A stretch of 13,795 bases of DNA, taken from positions 1-13,795 of the forward strand of contig JBBECF010000183.1 in the NCBI GenBank assembly GCA_040881945.1, given 5' to 3'. The stretch is from JBBECF01 sp040881945. GTDB lineage: Bacteria; Pseudomonadota; Alphaproteobacteria; Dongiales; Dongiaceae. This document shows positions 1 through 6,836 of this stretch, one piece after another. The notes beneath the pieces were generated by a model. That model was not told where the DNA came from and did no database searches. It saw nothing but the letters and a program-made list of their open reading frames with translations. Position 1 is the first letter of the stretch, and each line of letters opens with the position of its first letter. Position numbers and translations under genes: made by a program.

Positions 1-1449
1 TACCGCAACCAGGCCTTCATCGACGGCAAGTACGTCGCCGCCGCCTCGGGCGAGACGTTCGATTGCATCAACCCGGCGACCGGCAAGGTCCTGACCCGGG
101 TGGCGGCCTGCGACAAGGACGACGTCGATCGCGCCGTGCGGGCGGCGCGCGCCGCCTTCGACAAGGGCGTGTGGTCGCGCCGCTCCGGGGCCGAGCGCAA
201 GAAGGTGCTGCTGAGGTTCGCCGAGCTGATCGACGAGCACGCGACCGAGCTGGCGCTGCTCGAGACCCTCGACATGGGCAAGCCGATCCGCGACAGCTCG
301 AAGATCGACATCCCCCTGTCGGCGGCGTGCATCCGCTGGTACGCCGAGGCGATCGACAAGGTCTATGACGAGATTGCGCCGACCGGGCCCGAGGCAATTT
401 CGCTGATCCGGCGCGAGCCCCTGGGCGTCGTCGGCGCGGTCGTGCCGTGGAACTTCCCGCTGCTCATGGCCTCGTGGAAGATCGGCCCGGCCCTGGCGAC
501 CGGCAATTCGATGGTGCTGAAGCCGGCGGAGCAGTCGCCGCTGACGGCCATCCGCGTCGCCGAGCTGGCCGCCGAGGCGGGCGTGCCCGACGGCGTGTTC
601 AACGTCGTGCCCGGCTTCGGCGAGACCGCGGGCCAGGCGCTCGGCCGGCACATGGACGTCGACTGCGTCGCCTTCACCGGCTCGGCCGAGGTCGGCAAGT
701 ACTTCCTCAAATACGCCGGCGAATCGAACATGAAGCGGGTGTCGCTGGAATGCGGCGGCAAGTCCCCGAACATCGTCATGGCCGACGCCCCCGACCTCGA
801 CGCCGCCGCGACGGCCGCCGCCTGGGGCATCTTCTTCAACCAGGGCGAGGTGTGCAACGCCGGCTCGCGCCTGATCGTCGAGGAGTCGGTCAAGGACCGC
901 GTGCTCGAGAAGGTCATGGCGATCGGCAAGACCCTGCGGCCGGGCGACCCCCTCGACCCGAAGACGGCGATGGGGGCGATGGTCGACGCGACGCAAATGA
1001 ACCGCGTTCTCGACTACATCGACGTCGGCGGGAAGGAAGGCGCGAAGCTGGTCATGGGCGGCGAGCGCGTCCGCGGCGAGACCGGCGGCTACTACATCGA
1101 GCCGACCGTGTTCGACAAGGTGGACAACCGCATGAAGATCGCCCAGGAGGAGATCTTCGGCCCGGTGCTCGCCACCATCACGTTCAAGGACGCGGACGAA
1201 GCGGTGAGGATCGGCAACGACACGATCTACGGCCTGGCCGCCGCCGTGTGGACCAGGGACATCACCAAGGCCTTGAAGGCGGCGCGCAGCCTTCGCGCCG
1301 GCGTCGTCTGGGTCAACTGCTTCGACAACGGGCACATCTCCTCGCCCTTCGGCGGCTTCAAGCAGTCCGGCTTCGGCCGCGACAAGTCGCTGCACGCGAT
1401 GGACAAGTACACCGAGCTGAAGGCGACCTGGATTCACATCGGCAACTGA
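1..1449 (+). CDS. puuC: Aldehyde dehydrogenase, PuuC-like (5' end cut by window)
   Basis: NAD(P)-dependent aldehyde dehydrogenase, probably oxidising a polyamine-derived amino-aldehyde such as gamma-glutamyl-gamma-aminobutyraldehyde in the cytoplasm. The frame is open from base 1, so about 15-20 N-terminal residues are missing; 482 codons are present against about 495 for the family. Numbering from base 1, the general base Glu is residue 250 in VSLECGGKSP and the nucleophile Cys is residue 285 in NQGEVCNAGSR. The WNFP motif and the C-terminal PFGGFKQSGFGRDKS segment are also present. The stretch IRWYAEAIDKVY and the ending SLHAMDKYTELKATW resemble E. coli PuuC more than betaine or succinate-semialdehyde dehydrogenases. 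The neighbouring aguB and class III aminotransferase support a polyamine role. The exact aldehyde is inferred; the family is certain. Confidence 0.88.
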   Translation, partial: YRNQAFIDGKYVAAASGETFDCINPATGKVLTRVAACDKDDVDRAVRAARAAFDKGVWSRRSGAERKKVLLRFAELIDEHATELALLETLDMGKPIRDSSKIDIPLSAACIRWYAEAIDKVYDEIAPTGPEAISLIRREPLGVVGAVVPWNFPLLMASWKIGPALATGNSMVLKPAEQSPLTAIRVAELAAEAGVPDGVFNVVPGFGETAGQALGRHMDVDCVAFTGSAEVGKYFLKYAGESNMKRVSLECGGKSPNIVMADAPDLDAAATAAAWGIFFNQGEVCNAGSRLIVEESVKDRVLEKVMAIGKTLRPGDPLDPKTAMGAMVDATQMNRVLDYIDVGGKEGAKLVMGGERVRGETGGYYIEPTVFDKVDNRMKIAQEEIFGPVLATITFKDADEAVRIGNDTIYGLAAAVWTRDITKALKAARSLRAGVVWVNCFDNGHISSPFGGFKQSGFGRDKSLHAMDKYTELKATWIHIGN

Positions 1450-1476
1450 AACCCTCCCCCGCGCCCCCCTCCCATT

Positions 1477-1518
1477 CCCTCCCCCGCGTAGCGGGGGAGG
1501 GTCAGGGTGGGGGTGGGG
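1477..1518. repeat. G/C-rich palindromic repeat between puuC-like gene and SDR gene
   Basis: A perfect 11-bp inverted repeat (1477-1487 and 1491-1501, CCCTCCCCCGC with a GTA loop) is followed by a G-rich tail reading GTCAGGGTGGGGGTGGGG. It lies 28 bases after the aldehyde dehydrogenase stop and ends at the SDR start codon. A diverged relative lies at 13316-13392. The stem could act as a terminator or mRNA-stabilising hairpin, but there is no T tract. I read it as a dispersed palindromic element. Confidence 0.7.
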
Positions 1519-1519
1519 C

Positions 1520-2296
1520 ATGCAGACCATGACTCTTGCCGGCAAAATCGTTCTCGTCACCGGGGCCAGCTCCGGCATCGGCGCCGCCGTGGCCCGCGCT
1601 GCGGCGGCGGCCGGCGCCGCCCTGATGCTGAGCGGCCGATCGCGCGACCGCGGCGCGGGCGTCGCGCGCGATATCGCGGCCGCCGGCGGCCGCGCCGGGT
1701 TCCTGCCCGGCGACCTGACCGACCCCGCCGTCGCCGACCGACTGGTCGCGGCCACGGCGGACCGCTTCGGCCGGCTCGACGTGCTGGTCAACAATGCCGG
1801 GATCATCCACCGGGCGACGGTCGATCGCACGACCGACGCCCAGTGGCACGAGACCATGGCGGTGAATCTGCATGCGGTGTTCTATCTGAGCCGCGCGGCG
1901 GTGCGGCAGATGCAGCGCCAGGGCGGGGGCGGCGTCATCGTCAACATCGCGTCGGACTGGGGGCTGGTCGGCGGACGCAACGCCCTCGCCTATTGCGCCA
2001 GCAAGGGGGCGGTCGTGCAGATGACCCGCGCGATGGCCCTCGACCACGCGCGCGACCGCATCCGCGTCAACGCGGTCTGCCCCGGCGACACCGATACGCC
2101 GATGCTCGAAGGCGAATTCCGGCAGGTCGGCGTCGAGCGCGCCGCGGGCCTGGCGGCGCACGGCGCCGCCGTTCCGCTCGGCCGCGTGGCGACGCCCGAC
2201 GAAGTGGCCCAGGCGGTCGTCTTCCTCGCCTCCGACGCCGCCGCCTACATCACCGGCGCCACCCTCCCGGTCGACGGCGGCACCACGGCGGGGTAG
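1520..2296 (+). CDS. SDR-family NAD(P)-dependent oxidoreductase
   Basis: A classical short-chain dehydrogenase/reductase of 258 residues, a normal length. The nucleotide-binding TGASSGIG is at residues 14-21 and NNAG at 91-94. The catalytic set is Asn115, Ser145, Tyr158 and Lys162 (YCASK), followed by the PG motif at 188-189 and the C-terminal VDGG. This makes it an active FabG-like or sugar/alcohol dehydrogenase; the substrate cannot be read from sequence. Two start codons are possible: ATG 1520, or ATG 1529, which begins MTLAGK and looks more like family N-termini. Both lie directly after the G-rich repeat tail, so no clean ribosome binding site can be picked out. It follows the aldehyde dehydrogenase on the same strand, and could be co-transcribed if the palindrome does not terminate. 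Confidence 0.9.
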   Translation: MQTMTLAGKIVLVTGASSGIGAAVARAAAAAGAALMLSGRSRDRGAGVARDIAAAGGRAGFLPGDLTDPAVADRLVAATADRFGRLDVLVNNAGIIHRATVDRTTDAQWHETMAVNLHAVFYLSRAAVRQMQRQGGGGVIVNIASDWGLVGGRNALAYCASKGAVVQMTRAMALDHARDRIRVNAVCPGDTDTPMLEGEFRQVGVERAAGLAAHGAAVPLGRVATPDEVAQAVVFLASDAAAYITGATLPVDGGTTAG

Positions 2297-2329
2297 GACG
2301 AATCTCGATCGGGTCGCCGTCCTTACGGC

Positions 2330-2358
2330 GTAGGGGCGGGTTTCAAACCCGCCCCTAC
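2330..2358. repeat. 29-base perfect palindrome, 14-bp arms
   Basis: GTAGGGGCGGGTTT (2330-2343), one C, then its exact reverse complement (2345-2358). It starts 34 bases after the SDR stop. It could fold as a terminator for the SDR gene, but the flanks have no T tract. The sequence has the look of a dispersed extragenic palindrome. Confidence 0.75.
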
Positions 2359-2421
2359 AATTCACAACGGGAAATGGCGTTGAGCTCAATTCGACGGCCC
2401 CCTTTGACATCGCCGAGGGGA

Positions 2422-2511
2422 AAAGGGGACGCTTCCCTTTTCAGTTATCTTCTTGCCGGCGTTGTCGCAGGGTCGCTCCGAACAACGAAAATAACGGATT
2501 GCGTCCCCTTT
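2422..2511. mobile_element. 90-bp element with 11-bp terminal inverted repeats (remnant or MITE-like)
   Basis: AAAGGGGACGC at 2422-2432 is matched exactly by its reverse complement at 2501-2511. The enclosed 68 bases are less GC-rich than the surroundings and carry no gene. AAAGGGGACGC ends with an adjacent CCCTTTTC are reminiscent of sequence flanking REP-associated (Y1) transposase genes. That link is from memory of the family and is unproven. No transposase gene is present, and no target-site duplication is obvious. Confidence 0.45.
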
Positions 2512-2739
2512 AGGCGCGGATATGCTCTTGACACTCGCCGGAACGTTTTCCTATCCTGGACACGGCCCCCGCCTGAAGGGTGGGAGGCCTGCCCCGGACT
2601 AGGATCCGCGGGATCGCTGTTTGACATCGTTTATTGGTCGCCCGGCCGGGTTCTCGCCGGACGATTCCCTACTGTCGGCGTAAGCCTCTGATATCGTGCC
2701 AGTTTCGGTCGTCGTCCGGCGCGCGGGAACTTGTCCATT

Positions 2740-2759
2740 TGCGACATCTGTATGTCGCA
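2740..2759. repeat. Hairpin TGCGACAT/ATGTCGCA, left copy
   Basis: Perfect 8-bp arms (2740-2747 and 2752-2759) around CTGT, located downstream of the aguB fragment on the minus strand. The right repeat copy has the corresponding hairpin at 6756-6773 with a different 4-base loop (CCAT), so the stem is conserved while the loop varies. Confidence 0.6.
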
Positions 2760-2800
2760 TGCCCGCTGCGTATGGGGTTGGTCGCTCTTTTTTCGCCCCT

Positions 2801-2836
2801 CGCCGGAGACGTCGCCGGAGACGTCGCCGGAGAGGC
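2801..2836. repeat. Three 12-bp tandem repeats beside the aguB fragment
   Basis: CGCCGGAGACGT occurs at 2801-2812 and 2813-2824, followed by a third, diverged unit at 2825-2836. The equivalent position beside the intact aguB (from about 6818) has only one unit, so the fragment copy has expanded, probably by replication slippage. Confidence 0.7.
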
Positions 2837-2843
2837 CGCCGGG

Positions 2844-3095
2844 TCAGTCGCCGAGCTCGGCCCCGTCGAGGGTGAGCAGCGGCGTATAGAGTTCCGGCCG
2901 GCGGTCGCGGAAGAAGCCCCAGGCCGCGCGCGCGGCGCGGATGCGCTCGAGGTCGAAGGCGGCGGTCAGCACCGCTTCGTCGTCGCGGCCGGCCTCGGCC
3001 GCCTTCTCGCCGAGCGGTCCGGCGATGAAGGACGAGCCGTAGAAGGTGAGGGTGCAGCTCTCGCCGGACTCGCCGCCTATGGCGGCGCCGGCGTG
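2844..3095 (-). pseudogene. aguB 3'-end fragment (duplicate of the intact gene)
   Basis: Translated on the minus strand this gives HAGA, then IGGESGESC, then TFYGSSFIAGPLGEK and on to the end ...LTLDGAELGD, with a TGA stop at 2844-2846. It matches residues 201-292 of the intact N-carbamoylputrescine amidase at 6837-7715, less an in-frame gap of about 9 residues (the NMTPLVAAN region). The catalytic Glu, Lys and Cys all lie in the missing N-terminal two thirds, so it cannot be an active enzyme. Similarity ends at 3095, and the sequence from there to aioB is unrelated. It is read as a by-product of the event that brought in or duplicated this region. Confidence 0.85.
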
Positions 3096-3197
3096 AGGCG
3101 TTTGACGGCCGTTCGTAGGGAGAGAAACGACGGGAGAGGTGCGCCTTGTCTACGGAGAGCAAAGCCGTCAGCGGCCGGGCGAGGCCGTGTTCGATGG

Positions 3198-3225
3198 TTG
3201 AGGCAACATCGGCGGCTCCTATTGT
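3198..3225 (+). promoter_or_regulatory. Possible sigma-70-type promoter for aioBA
   Basis: TTGAGG (3198-3203), a 16-base spacer, then TATTGT (3220-3225), about 90 bases before the aioB start. The match is modest. I looked for the sigma-54 pattern (TGGCAC-N5-TTGC) described upstream of aioBA in some other bacteria and did not find it in 3096-3316. Confidence 0.25.
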
Positions 3226-3316
3226 AATTCAGATTGCCGCAGGGAGCCCAAGCGACTAAAGTGACACTCCGAACTGCGGTCCATATGGGCAGTGTCGGAT
3301 ACAGGGGAGGCGACGC

Positions 3317-3838
3317 ATGGAGCGCTGTGCAAAGCTTGTTGATGTCGGTCGCCGGCAATTCCTGCGGAGCGGGGCGATGGCTGCCGCGAGCGCCGCCACC
3401 GTCTCCGTCCTGCCACAGCAGGCCAAAGCCGCGCCGGCCAAGGCGAGGGTCGAATACCCCTCGAACCGTTTGGCGAACGCGAAGGATCTCAAGGTCAACG
3501 AACCGCTCGATGTGTTCTATCCCGATCAGGACGCACCGGGGGTGCTTCTCAGGCTCGGCAAGCGCGTGGAGGGCGGGGTCGGTCCCGATGGCGATATCGT
3601 CGGGTTTACCACGATTTGCCCGCACAAGGGCTTTCCGCTTGCTTACGTCGGAGAGGACCGGACCTTCAACTGTCCCGGCCATTACTCCCGCTTCGATCCG
3701 GAGCGGGGCGGCCAGCAGATCTGGGGTCAAGCAACCCAGAATCTTCCGCAGTACACGCTTCGCGTCGACGACAGCGGCGACATCTATGCCGAGGGCGTCG
3801 ATGAGCTGCTCTACGGCCGCCTCAGCAACGTGCTCTGA
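3317..3838 (+). CDS. aioB: Arsenite oxidase small subunit, Rieske protein AioB
   Basis: Small subunit of the periplasmic arsenite oxidase. It carries the [2Fe-2S] Rieske cluster that passes electrons from AioA to an acceptor such as cytochrome c. The 173-residue length is typical. A twin-arginine signal is visible (GRRQFLRSG, residues 11-19, then an alanine-rich segment to AKA-AP near residue 40), so the folded complex should be exported by Tat. Cluster ligands are Cys101, His103 (CPHKG) and Cys119, His122 (CPGHYSRFD). The two cysteines that form a disulfide in most Rieske proteins are replaced by Phe106 and Gly121. GGQQIWGQATQNLPQ is a characteristic AioB segment. AGGGGAGG at 3303-3310, six bases before ATG 3317, supports the start. 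aioA follows after 18 bases. Confidence 0.96.
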   Translation: MERCAKLVDVGRRQFLRSGAMAAASAATVSVLPQQAKAAPAKARVEYPSNRLANAKDLKVNEPLDVFYPDQDAPGVLLRLGKRVEGGVGPDGDIVGFTTICPHKGFPLAYVGEDRTFNCPGHYSRFDPERGGQQIWGQATQNLPQYTLRVDDSGDIYAEGVDELLYGRLSNVL

Positions 3839-3856
3839 GACAGGGAGGATCGAAAA

Positions 3857-6397
3857 ATGGCTTTCAAGCGCCAGATCGACCGTCTGCCGATCATCCCGGC
3901 GGGCGCCAAGAAACAAGTCGCCGTCTGTCACTACTGCATCGTCGGCTGCGGATACCACGCGTATAGCTGGCCGGTGCATAAGCAGGGCGGCACGGAACCG
4001 TCGCAGAACGCCTTCGGCGTGGACCTCGCCAAACAGCAGGATGCCGCTACGGAGGCCTGGTACTCGCCTTCCATGTACAACGTCGTCAAGCAGAACGGCG
4101 AGGACGTGCACCTGGTCTTCAAGCCTGATCCCGCATGCGTGGTGAACTCCGGCCTCGCATCGATCCGCGGCGCCCGGATAGCGGAAAACAGTTTTTCCCT
4201 CGCGCGCCAGACGCAGCAGCGGCGACTGACCGATCCCTTGGTCTGGCGCCAGGGTATGAAGACACCAACGAGTTGGGACGACGCGCTCGATCTCATTGCG
4301 CGCGTGACGGCGAAGGTCATAGAGGAGCAGGGCGAAGACGGCCTTTTCGTCTCGGCCTTCGACCATGGCGGCGCCGGCGGCGGCTACGAGAATACCTGGG
4401 GCACCGGAAAGCTCTACTTCGAGGCCATGAAGGTCAAGAACATCCGAATCCACAACCGCCCGGCCTACAACTCGGAGGTTCATGCCACGCGGGACATGGG
4501 CGTGGGCGAGCTCAACAACGCTTACGAGGATGCCCAACTCGCGGATACGATCGTCGCGATCGGCACCAACCCGCTTGAGACCCAGACCAACTATTTCCTC
4601 AACCACTGGGTCCCGAACCTGCGGGGCACGTCGCTCGACAAGAAGAAGGCGATGATGCCCGGCGAGCCGCACGCAGCTGGCAAGATCGTCATCATCGACC
4701 CGCGCCGCACGGTCACGGTCAACGCCTGCGAGGTCGAGGCCGGAAAGGACAACGTCCTGCACCTCGCGCTCAACTCTGGCACGGACCTCGCCCTGTTCAA
4801 TGCGCTTTTCACCTATATCGCCGACAAGGGATGGGTCGATAAGGACTTCATCGCCAACAGTACGGTTGGTGTACCTGTTCCGCGTCCGGCCCTATATCCG
4901 GCACGCGGCGGCGCCGGACCGGACAAGCCTGGCCATTTGACGAATTTCGCCGCCGCGGTCGAGGCCAACAGGACGTCGATCGAGGACGCGGCGAAGATTA
5001 CCGGTCTGAATCCCGCCGATATCGTCAAGGCGGCCGAGTGGATCGCCAAACCGAAGGACGGCGGGCAACGCCGCCGGACCATGCTCGGCTACGAGAAAGG
5101 CATCATCTGGGGCAATGACAACTATCGGACCAACGGCGCGCTGGTGAACATCGCGCTCGCCACCGGAAACGTCGGCCGGCCGGGTGGCGGCGTCGTGCGC
5201 CTCGGCGGCCATCAGGAAGGCTACGTCCGGCCCTCGGACGCCCATGTGGGCCGTCCCGCCGCCTATGTCGATCAGCTCTTGATCTCCGGCAAGGGCGGCG
5301 TCCATCACGTTTGGGCCTGCGATCACTATAAGACCACGCTCAATGCCTCGGAGTTCAAGCGGATCTACAATCGTCGCACGCAGATGGTCCGCGAGGCCAT
5401 GGACTCCGCACCGGCCGGCGACCGGCAAGCCCAGGTCGATGCCGTCATGGTGGCGATCCGGCAAGGAGGACTCTTCGCTGTCGACGTGGACATCGTGCCG
5501 ACCAAGATCGGCGAAGCCTGCCACGTCATCCTGCCTGCCGCCACTTCGGGCGAGATGAACCTGACCTCCATGAACGGCGAGCGGCGAATGCGGATCACCG
5601 AGAAGTACATGGACCCGCCGGGGGCGGCCATGCCTGACTGCCTCATCGCCGCACGGCTCGCCAATCATATGGAGAGCGTGTTCCGCGAGATGGGCAACGA
5701 CAAATACGCCGACCAGTTCAAGGGCTTCGACTGGAAAACCGAAGAAGACGCCTTCATGGACGGCTACCACACGCATGCCGGCGGCGGCGAGCATGTGACC
5801 TACGAACGCCTTCGCGCCATGGGCACGAACGGCTTCCAGGAGCCGGCCCAGGGCTTCACGGACGGCAAGATCGTCGGCACGGCACGTCTCTATACCGAGG
5901 GTGTTTTCTCCGCCGAGGACGGCAAGGCCCGCTTCATGGACGCCCCGTGGCGCGGCCTCGAAGCCCCCGGCAAGGAGGCGCAGAAGGCGAAGTACCGCTT
6001 CCTGATCAATAACGGTCGGGCCAACCAGGTCTGGCAGTCCGCCTATCTCGACGTCGACAACGACCTGGTGATGGACCGCTGGCCCTATCCGTTTATCGAG
6101 ATGAACCCGAAAGACATGGCCGACCTCGGCCTCAACGCGGGTGACCTCGTGGAGGTCTACAACGACTCCGGCTCCACCCAGGCCATGGCCTATCCGACGC
6201 CGCCGGCCAAGAGGGGCGAGACCTTCATGCTCTTCGGCTATCCGACCGGCGTGCAGGGCAATGTGGTGAACGCGGGAACGAACGAACTGATCCTGCCGAA
6301 CTACAAGCAGACTTGGGCCAACATCCGCAAGATTGCCGACCGGCCGAAATCGGTCGATCATGTCACTTTCAAGTCGCAGGAATACCGGGCTTCCTAG
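3857..6397 (+). CDS. aioA: Arsenite oxidase large subunit, molybdopterin AioA
   Basis: Catalytic subunit that oxidises arsenite to arsenate, with a bis-molybdopterin-guanine-dinucleotide Mo centre and a [3Fe-4S] cluster (DMSO reductase superfamily). The 846 residues span the full expected length. Cluster cysteines are Cys24, Cys27 and Cys31 (CHYCIVGC). At the fourth position Ser102 replaces cysteine, as in known arsenite oxidases. Residues matching the arsenite funnel of the Alcaligenes enzyme are His199, Glu207, Arg448 and His452 (VRLGGHQEG), with the correct spacings. It has no signal peptide, as expected if it is carried out with AioB. AGGGAGG at 3842-3848 precedes ATG 3857. A stem-loop follows the stop. 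GC content is visibly lower and third positions more mixed than in flanking genes, suggesting acquisition by transfer. Confidence 0.97.
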   Translation: MAFKRQIDRLPIIPAGAKKQVAVCHYCIVGCGYHAYSWPVHKQGGTEPSQNAFGVDLAKQQDAATEAWYSPSMYNVVKQNGEDVHLVFKPDPACVVNSGLASIRGARIAENSFSLARQTQQRRLTDPLVWRQGMKTPTSWDDALDLIARVTAKVIEEQGEDGLFVSAFDHGGAGGGYENTWGTGKLYFEAMKVKNIRIHNRPAYNSEVHATRDMGVGELNNAYEDAQLADTIVAIGTNPLETQTNYFLNHWVPNLRGTSLDKKKAMMPGEPHAAGKIVIIDPRRTVTVNACEVEAGKDNVLHLALNSGTDLALFNALFTYIADKGWVDKDFIANSTVGVPVPRPALYPARGGAGPDKPGHLTNFAAAVEANRTSIEDAAKITGLNPADIVKAAEWIAKPKDGGQRRRTMLGYEKGIIWGNDNYRTNGALVNIALATGNVGRPGGGVVRLGGHQEGYVRPSDAHVGRPAAYVDQLLISGKGGVHHVWACDHYKTTLNASEFKRIYNRRTQMVREAMDSAPAGDRQAQVDAVMVAIRQGGLFAVDVDIVPTKIGEACHVILPAATSGEMNLTSMNGERRMRITEKYMDPPGAAMPDCLIAARLANHMESVFREMGNDKYADQFKGFDWKTEEDAFMDGYHTHAGGGEHVTYERLRAMGTNGFQEPAQGFTDGKIVGTARLYTEGVFSAEDGKARFMDAPWRGLEAPGKEAQKAKYRFLINNGRANQVWQSAYLDVDNDLVMDRWPYPFIEMNPKDMADLGLNAGDLVEVYNDSGSTQAMAYPTPPAKRGETFMLFGYPTGVQGNVVNAGTNELILPNYKQTWANIRKIADRPKSVDHVTFKSQEYRAS

Positions 6398-6407
6398 GGT
6401 CTCCTGA

Positions 6408-6448
6408 CCGACCTCCCGGGTGACGCGCTGACGCGCCCGGGAGGTCGG
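6408..6448. terminator. Strong stem-loop after aioA
   Basis: CCGACCTCCCGGG (6408-6420) pairs perfectly over 13 bp with 6436-6448 around a 15-base loop, starting 10 bases past the aioA stop. There is only a weak T-containing tail (CCGTTCCGTTGCC), so it is terminator-like rather than a textbook intrinsic terminator. It could serve both converging transcripts. Confidence 0.7.
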
Positions 6449-6576
6449 CCGTTCCGTTGCCCCGTCACTTCCAAGTCTCCTGTTACCTGAAGCGCGCCCT
6501 CATATGCGACAGCCCTGGGGGAGCAACGGGGCCGGATTGACGGCGGCGGAAGGTTTTCCTATCCTGGGCACAACGC

Positions 6577-6595
6577 CCCCGGACTTGATCCGGGG
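6577..6595. repeat. Small palindrome CCCCGGA-N5-TCCGGGG
   Basis: Perfect 7-bp arms at 6577-6583 and 6589-6595 around CTTGA. It resembles short dispersed palindromes common between alphaproteobacterial genes (recalled, not searched). The left repeat copy has a decayed version near 2594-2614. Confidence 0.5.
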
Positions 6596-6755
6596 AATCG
6601 CTGTTTGACATCGTTCATTACTGGTTGTTGGCGGCGGCGGTCTCAAACCGTCGCGCTGGTGGGGTTCCCGCCGGACGATCCTGTGCCGTCGGGGTAAGGC
6701 TCTGATATGGCGGGGTTTTCGGCCGAGACCCCGGCGGGCGGAAACTTGTCCATTT

Positions 6756-6773
6756 GCGACATCCATATGTCGC
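6756..6773. repeat. Hairpin GCGACAT/ATGTCGC, right copy
   Basis: 7-bp arms (6756-6762 and 6767-6773) around CCAT, 64 bases beyond the aguB stop on the minus strand. It is the counterpart of the hairpin at 2740-2759; the preceding CTTGTCCATTT is identical in both. Confidence 0.6.
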
Positions 6774-6836
6774 TCTCCCGCTGCGTATGGGGTCGGTCGT
6801 TCATATTCTTCGCCTCTCGCCGGAGACGCGGCAGGG

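Larger units (their letters stand above)
2297..2843. other. Gene-free interval rich in repeats
   Basis: No convincing gene in either strand. It contains the palindrome at 2330-2358, the inverted-repeat element at 2422-2511, and the non-coding part of the left direct-repeat copy from about 2538. Open frames here have no recognisable protein content. Confidence 0.7.
2538..3095. repeat. Left copy of ~560-bp direct repeat flanking aioBA
   Basis: Matches 6546-7117 in the same orientation. The aguB-derived part (2844-3060 against 6837-7053) differs at about 16 of 217 bases by eye count. The non-coding part is patchier but keeps blocks such as TTTTCCTATCCTGG, ATCGCTGTTTGACATCGTT and CTTGTCCATTTGCGACAT. 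Homology fades before about 2538 and stops abruptly at 3095, just upstream of aioB. Confidence 0.85.
6398..6836. other. Gene-free interval between aioA and aguB 3' ends
   Basis: aioA and aguB converge here. The interval holds the aioA stem-loop (6408-6448), unassigned sequence to about 6545, and the non-coding half of the right direct-repeat copy with two small hairpins. I see no gene. Confidence 0.7.

Noticed and set aside
2801..2836. CRISPR array
   Set aside because: It is only three 12-bp units directly abutting with no spacers, and is better read as a slippage tandem repeat.
2599..3162. Minus-strand 187-codon frame over the aguB fragment
   Set aside because: It is out of frame with the recognisable AguB C-terminus, which reads in another frame ending at 2844.
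3077..4762. Long minus-strand open frame (561 codons) over aioB and aioA
   Set aside because: It is antisense to two clearly identified genes, has no recognisable domain, and its composition is typical of a shadow frame in GC-rich DNA.
4892..6361. Minus-strand open frame of 489 codons inside aioA
   Set aside because: It lies wholly antisense to well-conserved AioA sequence and shows no family motifs.
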